A stretch of 5,889 nucleotides of DNA from positions 1-5,889 of the forward strand of contig JACQAX010000433.1 in assembly GCA_016194795.1 (NCBI GenBank), given 5' to 3'. Of the stretch, positions 1-5,889 are shown one piece after another. This DNA is from Deltaproteobacteria bacterium (GTDB lineage Bacteria; Bdellovibrionota; UBA1018; UBA923). A program made the position numbers and the translations under genes. The first letter of the stretch is position 1. Each line of letters begins with the position of its first letter. The notes below the pieces were generated by a model. That model was not told where the DNA came from, did not search any database, and was given only the letters and a program-made list of their open reading frames with translations.

Positions 1-636
1 TACGCCAACGGCCGCAAGACGATGAACGAGTTCTACCTGCCCAAGGGCAAGCCGGCGAAGCTCATCATGACGTCGGAAGACGTCATCCACAGCTTCTCGC
101 TCCCGTACTCGCGCGTGAAGCAGGACGTGCAGCCGGGCATGTACACCTACATCTCGTTCGAGCCGACGCTCGTGGGCGATCAGCCCGTTTACTGCACCAT
201 GTACTGCGGCACCGGCCACTCCGACATGCTCGCCACGCTCCACGTCGTCGAGCCCGAGGACTACCAGCGCTGGCTCGACACGGGCAAGGCGCCGGCCGGG
301 ATCGTCGCGGCCGCCGCGAAGACCGCCCCGGGCGGCGGGCCGCTTTCGATGGCCGACAAGGGCAAGGCGCTTTCGGCCAGCAAGGGTTGCATCGCCTGCC
401 ACAGCGCCGACGGCAGCCCGAAAGTAGGCCCGACCTGGAAGGGCGTTTTCGGCAAGGACGAAGAGCTTCAGGACGGCACCAAAGTCAAAGTGGATGAGAA
501 CTACATCCGCGAGTCGATCGTGAACCCGACGGCCAAGATCGTGAAGGGCTTCGCGCCCTCGATGCCGCCGTTCGCGGGGCTGCTCAACGACGACGAAATC
601 AACGCGCTCATCGCGTACATCAAGAGTTTGAAATAA
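1..636 (+). CDS. coxB: Cytochrome c oxidase subunit II with fused C-terminal cytochrome c domain (5' partial)
   Basis: This subunit takes electrons into the CuA centre of a caa3-type oxidase on the outer face of the inner membrane. The frame is open from base 1, so the gene begins upstream and its N-terminal membrane hairpin is not in the window; the ATG at 22 is internal. The CuA cupredoxin domain is clear: the first His ligand at 88-90 in DVIHSF, then RVKQDVQPG, then CTMYCGTGHSDM at 193-228 with two Cys, His and Met ligands. The family normally reads C-x-E-x-C; here the Glu is Met (199-201). After an Ala/Gly/Pro-rich linker (about 290-350) comes a class I cytochrome c domain with heme motif CIACH at 388-402 and likely axial Met at 562-564 in SMPPF. 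It ends 15 nt before coxA. Identification is firm; the Glu-to-Met change is read directly from the sequence. Confidence 0.96.
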   Translation, partial: YANGRKTMNEFYLPKGKPAKLIMTSEDVIHSFSLPYSRVKQDVQPGMYTYISFEPTLVGDQPVYCTMYCGTGHSDMLATLHVVEPEDYQRWLDTGKAPAGIVAAAAKTAPGGGPLSMADKGKALSASKGCIACHSADGSPKVGPTWKGVFGKDEELQDGTKVKVDENYIRESIVNPTAKIVKGFAPSMPPFAGLLNDDEINALIAYIKSLK

Positions 637-641
637 AGGAG
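637..641 (+). promoter_or_regulatory. Ribosome-binding site of coxA
   Basis: AGGAG overlaps the last base of the coxB stop codon and lies 10 nt before the ATG at 652. It supports that start and suggests tight translational linkage between subunits II and I. Confidence 0.8.
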
Positions 642-651
642 CTGACGGCTT

Positions 652-2028
<1,377 letters not shown>

Positions 2029-2062
2029 CGCCGACCACGAGTTCGAGGCGTCGAAGTTCGGG

Positions 2063-2632
2063 ATGTGGCTGTTCCTCGTCACCGAAGTCATGCTCTTCGG
2101 CGGCCTGTTCGTGGCCTACATCATCTTCCGCAACCTCTACCCCGAGATGTACCACGAGGCGCACCACCACCTGAACAAGGTGATGGGCGCGATCAACACG
2201 ATCGTGCTGATCTTCTCGTCGTGGACGATGGCGACGGCCGTCGGCATGGCGCAGAGAAACGAGCCCAAGAAGTCGTTCCGCTACATGGCGGTCACGATCG
2301 TCTGCGCGTGCGTCTTCCTCGTGATCAAGTTCTTCGAGTACGAGCACAAGTTCCACGAGGGCCTGCTGCCCGGCGGGTACTTCGACGCGGCCAAGAACGG
2401 GCTCACGCACCCCAAGGCCGACCTGTTTTTCTCGCTCTACTTCATGATGACCGGCCTGCACGGCCTGCACGTGCTCGTCGGCATGAGCCTGATCGTCTGG
2501 GTCATGTGGCGCACGAAGCGGGGCGACTTCAACTCGCATTATTACACGCCGGTCGAGATGTCGGGACTGTACTGGCACTTGGTCGACTTGATCTGGATCT
2601 ACCTGTTCCCGTTGCTGTATCTCATCGGCTGA
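2063..2632 (+). CDS. coxC: Cytochrome c oxidase subunit III, five-helix form, lacking its native start
   Basis: Subunit III is a membrane subunit that stabilises the catalytic core and its proton uptake. Counting from the Met at 2063, five transmembrane segments are visible at about residues 1-22, 40-63, 73-91, 121-148 and 168-188. Family motifs include LVTEVMLFGGLF with the conserved Glu8, GLHGLHVLVG (131-140) and YWHLVDLIWIY (170-180). Having five helices rather than seven is common in bacterial subunit III. The coding similarity begins earlier, at about 2021, with FDSADHEFEASKFG. The Met at 2063 is therefore an internal residue at the edge of the first helix and a poor start, with only a weak GAGG 14 nt upstream. 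The real start appears to have been lost with the coxA 3' end. The stop is 16 nt before coxD. The subunit III identity is certain; whether it is translated here is doubtful. Confidence 0.88.
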   Translation: MWLFLVTEVMLFGGLFVAYIIFRNLYPEMYHEAHHHLNKVMGAINTIVLIFSSWTMATAVGMAQRNEPKKSFRYMAVTIVCACVFLVIKFFEYEHKFHEGLLPGGYFDAAKNGLTHPKADLFFSLYFMMTGLHGLHVLVGMSLIVWVMWRTKRGDFNSHYYTPVEMSGLYWHLVDLIWIYLFPLLYLIG

Positions 2633-2634
2633 TT

Positions 2635-2640
2635 AGGAGA
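2635..2640 (+). promoter_or_regulatory. Ribosome-binding site of coxD
   Basis: AGGAGA lies 8 nt before the ATG at 2649 and just after the coxC stop, supporting that start codon. Confidence 0.8.
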
Positions 2641-2648
2641 CGACGAAA

Positions 2649-3464
2649 ATGGAAAAATCGGGAAAACCTGAAAGCCACGGCAGTCACGATTCGCCCCACC
2701 ACATCACGCCGCTCAACGTGTACGGTCGGGTGTTCGGCTCGCTGATCTGCCTGACGATCATCACGGTGGCGACGTCGTACTGCGACTTCGGCTCGCTGAA
2801 CATCCTGATCGCGATGGCGATCGCGACGATCAAGGCGCTGCTGGTCATCCTCTTCTTCATGGGCCTCAAGTACGAGGGCCAGGAGAACAACGTCACGTTC
2901 TTCTGCTCGTTCGTCTTCCTGGCGATCTTCGTCGGGCTGACGAGCTCCGATCTTTTGTACCGCTCGACGCCCGAGCCGGTGAAGCCGGATGCGAGCGAGC
3001 TGACGATGAGTGGCCCGCCGGCCGACGTGCAGAAGCTCGTCAAGCCGACGCCCGAGCTGGTGGCCAAGGGCAAGGCGCTGTTCACCCAGAACTGCGTGAC
3101 CTGCCATGGCGGCGAAGGCAAGGGCGATGGCCCGGCCGCGGCCGCGCTCACGCCGAAGCCCCGTAACTTCACGGCGACGGAGGGCTGGAAGTTCGGCCGC
3201 ACCGTTTCGGGCATCTTCAAAACGGTCACCAACGGCAGCCCCGGCACGCCGATGCCGCCGTTCGCGGGCTTGAGCGCCGAGGATCGCTTCGCGGTCGCGC
3301 ACTACGTGCGCACGTTCATGTCGAGCGCGCCCGAGGATACGGGCGCCGACGTGGCCGCTCTGACGAAGGAAGTGGGCACGCCGCCGAAGCCGCATCTTTC
3401 CGTCGAACGCGCGATGGAGAAGGTGGCCGAGGAGTGGGCGGCCGGCCACCCTGCGGGCAAGTAG
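2649..3464 (+). CDS. coxD: Cytochrome c oxidase subunit IV fused to a cytochrome c domain
   Basis: The first about 105 of 271 residues match the small prokaryotic oxidase subunit IV. A His-rich cytoplasmic N-terminus is followed by three hydrophobic segments at about 24-44, 50-72 and 82-102, with the family-like ATIKALLVILFFMGLKYE. After a Pro-rich linker (about 106-132) comes a class I cytochrome c domain with CVTCH at 149-153 (bases 3093-3107) and a likely axial Met202 in TPMPPFAGL. Three helices from a cytoplasmic N-terminus place this heme in the periplasm, where c-type heme attachment occurs. A charged tail (about 226-271) follows. Stand-alone subunit IV proteins are usually about 100 residues, so the cytochrome is a clear extension. 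It probably forms a second electron-entry module beside the one on subunit II. The fold assignments are solid; the electron-transfer role is inferred. Confidence 0.92.
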   Translation: MEKSGKPESHGSHDSPHHITPLNVYGRVFGSLICLTIITVATSYCDFGSLNILIAMAIATIKALLVILFFMGLKYEGQENNVTFFCSFVFLAIFVGLTSSDLLYRSTPEPVKPDASELTMSGPPADVQKLVKPTPELVAKGKALFTQNCVTCHGGEGKGDGPAAAALTPKPRNFTATEGWKFGRTVSGIFKTVTNGSPGTPMPPFAGLSAEDRFAVAHYVRTFMSSAPEDTGADVAALTKEVGTPPKPHLSVERAMEKVAEEWAAGHPAGK

Positions 3465-3492
3465 TGGCTGGCGCGAACCGGCCTAAGAGTAG

Positions 3493-4200
3493 ATGAGGAA
3501 GAGAACCTGGTTGATCCTGCTCGCCGGAGTCGGGGCGGGTGTCGTCGTGACCGTCGGGGTGCTCGCGTATTTTGCGACACGGCCCCAGCCGGTTGCGGCG
3601 CCCGCGGCCGAAGAGTCCCCGCCCGCCGTGCTCGCTTTCAATCCAGACCCGGAGTCTTCGCCAGAGCTTTCGGCCGAGAAACCTCTGCCGCCGGGGACCC
3701 CCGAGGAGCAGGGCTGCGAGTCCGGAGCCCCGGAACCGTACTTCTCGAAGGGAGCCTACCGGGATCATCCGTTCGCCCGTTTTCCAGGCAACCGCTCCGA
3801 GGAGCGGATTCCGCTCGAGGGCGGCGCCGCCTTGACCTACAAGCGCTACGGCTGCGTCGACTCGGTCACGGAGGTCCTGTACCTCGAGATTCCCGGGCAG
3901 AAGCTCGAGAGCGAAGAAGAGGACTTGGTGGCGGAACGGTGGACGAACGTGGCGATCTCCCGTCTCGAGCCCGTGAAGTTCGCGAGCGAGCACTCCTTCG
4001 AGATCTGGAGAAAGCTCCTCGCGGGCGTCATCCGGCTCAAGAAGACCCCGAAAGGGGCGTGGCAACACGCGGTCTGCCGCGACCAGAGCGAGCCCGACGC
4101 CGACGGTTGCGCCTGGCGAACGGGCGGGCTCAATCGCTTCCGCGTCGAGCAGCGCGGGTCAGGCGTGCTGCTGACGGTCGTCGACGAGTCGCCGCTCTAG
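3493..4200 (+). CDS. Membrane-anchored, probably exported protein of unknown function
   Basis: I do not recognise this 235-residue protein. It begins MRKRTW followed by a single hydrophobic segment (about 6-27), consistent with an uncleaved anchor or signal sequence. A Pro/Ala/Glu-rich linker (about 30-72) leads to a soluble domain of about 160 residues. The presumed exported part has four cysteines (75, 121, 195, 206), which could form two disulfides. No heme CxxCH or copper-chaperone motif is present, so there is no direct link to oxidase assembly. The ATG at 3493 lies 28 nt after coxD with only weak purine-rich sequence (AAGAG) close upstream, so it is likely co-transcribed. It ends 18 nt from the stop of the convergent HD-GYP gene. 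The reading frame looks real because it is long, has a sensible N-terminal anchor and fills the gap between two secure genes. Confidence 0.8.
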   Translation: MRKRTWLILLAGVGAGVVVTVGVLAYFATRPQPVAAPAAEESPPAVLAFNPDPESSPELSAEKPLPPGTPEEQGCESGAPEPYFSKGAYRDHPFARFPGNRSEERIPLEGGAALTYKRYGCVDSVTEVLYLEIPGQKLESEEEDLVAERWTNVAISRLEPVKFASEHSFEIWRKLLAGVIRLKKTPKGAWQHAVCRDQSEPDADGCAWRTGGLNRFRVEQRGSGVLLTVVDESPL

Positions 4201-4218
4201 GCCCCGGGGAACGAGCAC

Positions 4219-5247
4219 TTAGGGAAGATTTTTGAGGAGGCGCTTGAGCGCGCTCAGGACGTCGGCGTCGTAAGCGTCGGCATCGAAGAGCTGCTGGAGC
4301 GCGGACTCCGGCGAGAGGCGCGGGCTGTCCGGGCCGTCAAGCACGAGCTCGCAGAAGCGGTCGGCGACGGCGACGATCTTGCTCATGGGGTTGATCTGCG
4401 CGCTCTTGAGCCCTTTCGGATAACCTTTTCCGGATACGTGCTCATGGTGCTGGAGGGCGATCGCCAGCACCTCGGGCGGCACCGAGGTGAGCTGCTTGAG
4501 GATCTGCGCGCCCCACTCGGCGTGCTGCTCGCGCTGCTTGCGCTCGGCCGGAGTGAGGTCGAACTCGCGCTTGGCCATGAGCTTGTCGTCCATCGAGTTG
4601 AAGCCGATGTCGTGGAGCATCGCGCCCATCCCGAGCTTGAAGAAGTTCGGCGCCGAGCGCCAGCCGAGGACGCGCGCCAGCATGATGCTGTAGAGGGTGA
4701 CGCCGACGCTGTGCTCGTAGAGGGGGTTCTGCGCCTGCTGCGTGTTGATCGCCGAGAGGAGCTGAAGCGCGTTCTGGTCGTCGGCCAGCACCGAGATCGT
4801 GCTCTGGACGAAATCTTTCGACGCCTCGAAAAGAAACTCGTTGATGCCGTTGCTCTTGAGCAGCGACAGCGTGCCCGAGGCCGCGTTCTTCAATAAGTTA
4901 ACCTGGTGCGCGATCGCCGGTTTGAGGGGAGCGGCCGGCCTCGGAGGCGGCTGTGGCGCGGGAACGGCGGCGGTGGGCGGCGGGACGGTGCCGGCGGGCG
5001 GGGCGATGGCGGACGGGCCGACCGCGAAGCCGACGTAGCGGGCGAAGTCCTCTTTGAGGAGATACAGGCATTTCACGTTGCGGTCGCGGTAGACGTCGAC
5101 GCGCTCGCGGTCGAGGCCGTCGCCGGGGCTGGCGATCTGCAGATACTTCCAGCTCGTGAGGCGGATGTAGATCGCGTACGGCACGGGCTTTCCCGTCGCG
5201 AACTCCTCGATGCTGACCTCGACGAACTCCTGATCCCTGTCTGGCAC
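4219..5247 (-). CDS. HD-GYP domain protein, probable cyclic-di-GMP phosphodiesterase
   Basis: HD-GYP proteins are metal-dependent phosphodiesterases that degrade cyclic di-GMP. The C-terminal domain (about 165-310 of 342) has His179, the HD pair His212-Asp213 in LHDIGF, His242, and HHEHVSGKGYPKGL at 267-280, which contains the GYP signature. IVAVADRF (291-298) follows with Asp296; the usual next DAL-like residues are Cys299-Glu300. The N-terminal domain (about 8-72, with YAIYIRL and KCLYLLKEDFARYV) resembles one that precedes HD-GYP domains in Bdellovibrio-type bacteria, as I recall it. A strongly Pro/Ala-rich linker (about 80-110) joins the two. There is no membrane segment or receiver domain, so it is probably cytoplasmic. 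The start is GTG at 5247, chosen because it sits 12 nt after the upstream stop and begins the N-terminal domain; there is no strong ribosome-binding site, so translational coupling is likely. Catalytic activity is inferred from motifs. Confidence 0.9.
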   Translation of the reverse strand: MPDRDQEFVEVSIEEFATGKPVPYAIYIRLTSWKYLQIASPGDGLDRERVDVYRDRNVKCLYLLKEDFARYVGFAVGPSAIAPPAGTVPPPTAAVPAPQPPPRPAAPLKPAIAHQVNLLKNAASGTLSLLKSNGINEFLFEASKDFVQSTISVLADDQNALQLLSAINTQQAQNPLYEHSVGVTLYSIMLARVLGWRSAPNFFKLGMGAMLHDIGFNSMDDKLMAKREFDLTPAERKQREQHAEWGAQILKQLTSVPPEVLAIALQHHEHVSGKGYPKGLKSAQINPMSKIVAVADRFCELVLDGPDSPRLSPESALQQLFDADAYDADVLSALKRLLKNLP

Positions 5248-5259
5248 CCCACTATGCTA

Positions 5260-5832
5260 TCACGCGGCGGGACGCTCGTGCGAGGGCGGTTGGCTTTCGT
5301 CGGCCGGGTCTTCGCGGCCGGTGGGCAGCTCGATATTGGGTCCGAGCGCGGGACGCCGCTGGGCCAGGTCGTTGCCCTGCATGGCGCCGAAGATCGACGT
5401 GAAGAGCGAGGGCAAGCTGATCATCATCGCCCACCAGAGCATGCTCTCGGGCGAGTCGAGCACCTGGGACTGGTTGTAGACCAGACCCGGCACCGGCGAG
5501 TAGCCGAACCACGCGATGGCCGAGTAGATGATGATGGTGAGCTCGGTGACAAGCAGCCCGTCCAGGGCGGCAGCGACCCGGCTATGGGTCGAGATCGAGA
5601 AGCCGGTGACGAAGCCGCCGGCATAGCTCGAGACGGCGACACTGCCGATCAGCCACAGAAGCTTGATGACGAGCTCGGCCACGGTGTCCGTGGGGGCCAG
5701 GCGAAGCAGGCGGAAGGCCGTGCCGAAGATGCTCAGCGCGCCCATGACGGCAAACGTCGACGTCACGCCGAGAAAGACGGGGAGCCAGTCCGGGCGGTGC
5801 TTCTCTCTTTGTGTTTCGATGCTCTCGCGCAT
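5260..5832 (-). CDS. Four-helix integral membrane protein of unknown function
   Basis: I do not recognise this protein of about 190 residues. It has a charged N-terminus (MRESIETQREKHRPDW) and four hydrophobic segments at about 17-40, 53-78, 88-109 and 131-152. The second contains a Gly-rich AGGFVTGFS stretch. A hydrophilic Pro/Glu-rich tail (about 155-190) follows. Both ends are probably cytoplasmic. The ATG at 5832 is preferred over an in-frame TTG at 5841, but neither has a clear ribosome-binding site. The frame also stays open to the window edge, so a longer protein cannot be excluded. The stop is 12 nt before the GTG of the HD-GYP gene, and the two are probably one transcription unit. 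The Gly-rich segment is reminiscent of small four-helix membrane families of unknown role, which is not enough to name it. Confidence 0.78.
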   Translation of the reverse strand: MRESIETQREKHRPDWLPVFLGVTSTFAVMGALSIFGTAFRLLRLAPTDTVAELVIKLLWLIGSVAVSSYAGGFVTGFSISTHSRVAAALDGLLVTELTIIIYSAIAWFGYSPVPGLVYNQSQVLDSPESMLWWAMMISLPSLFTSIFGAMQGNDLAQRRPALGPNIELPTGREDPADESQPPSHERPAA

Positions 5833-5889
5833 GAGGACCAAGGCTGCAAGCGCGGTGCCGTCAGAACACCGGCGGAAGCCCGTCGCTCG

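Noticed and set aside
2622..3449. A 275-codon open frame on the - strand opposite coxD
   Set aside because: Arg-rich low-complexity product overlapping a clear subunit IV-cytochrome c gene; no start signal or domain.
3316..4068. A 250-codon open frame on the - strand opposite the unknown exported protein
   Set aside because: It runs back into the coxD 3' end and gives an Arg/Gly/Pro-rich product with no membrane segment. The + strand frame has a sensible N-terminal anchor and operon spacing.
4201..4218. Possible bidirectional terminator between the convergent genes
   Set aside because: The 18 nt contain only a short CCCCGGGG palindrome without loop or T-tract.
4245..4256. Perfect 12-bp palindrome TGAGCGCGCTCA near the convergent gene ends
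   Set aside because: It has no loop, is not followed by a T-run in either direction and lies inside the HD-GYP coding region, so it does not support a terminator.
5861..5889. Possible tail of another - strand gene, reading SDGLPPVF then stop
   Set aside because: Only eight codons are visible, and two other frames are also open here, so there is not enough to call a gene.

Overview
The window is GC-rich, densely coding DNA, apparently from a bacterial chromosome. It carries most of an aerobic respiratory operon on the + strand and two genes on the - strand that converge on it. The lineage is inferred: the cytochrome-fused oxidase subunits, and an HD-GYP protein whose N-terminal domain resembles ones I associate with Bdellovibrionota and Myxococcota, suggest a high-GC member of the former Deltaproteobacteria. 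The sequence alone does not settle this.

Positions 1-3464 hold a caa3-type cytochrome c oxidase operon in the order coxB (5' end outside the window), coxA, coxC, coxD. Subunit II ends in a c-type cytochrome domain. Subunit IV is also fused to a c-type cytochrome domain, so the complex would carry two tethered electron-entry hemes. Subunit I has the Tyr-Ser helix VI signature of A2-type heme-copper oxidases (YSHPAVY) instead of the A1-type glutamate. The usual Mg/Mn-site residues are replaced in both subunits I and II.

The operon appears broken in its middle. The coxA frame stops at 2028, directly after the GMPRRYY motif, so transmembrane helix XII is missing. The conserved start region of subunit III begins in another frame around 2021, with no start codon or ribosome-binding site. 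The simplest reading is a deletion, in the genome or in the assembly, that removed the coxA 3' end and the coxC 5' end.

Positions 3493-4200 encode a membrane-anchored, probably exported protein of unknown function, 28 nt after coxD and likely in the same transcript. Only 18 nt separate it from the convergent - strand gene.

On the - strand, a four-helix membrane protein of unknown function (about 5832 to 5260) is followed after 12 nt by an HD-GYP-domain protein (5247 to 4219), a probable cyclic-di-GMP phosphodiesterase. These two look like a separate operon. No RNA genes, mobile elements, CRISPR arrays or convincing terminators were seen, and no gene-free stretch exceeds 60 nt.
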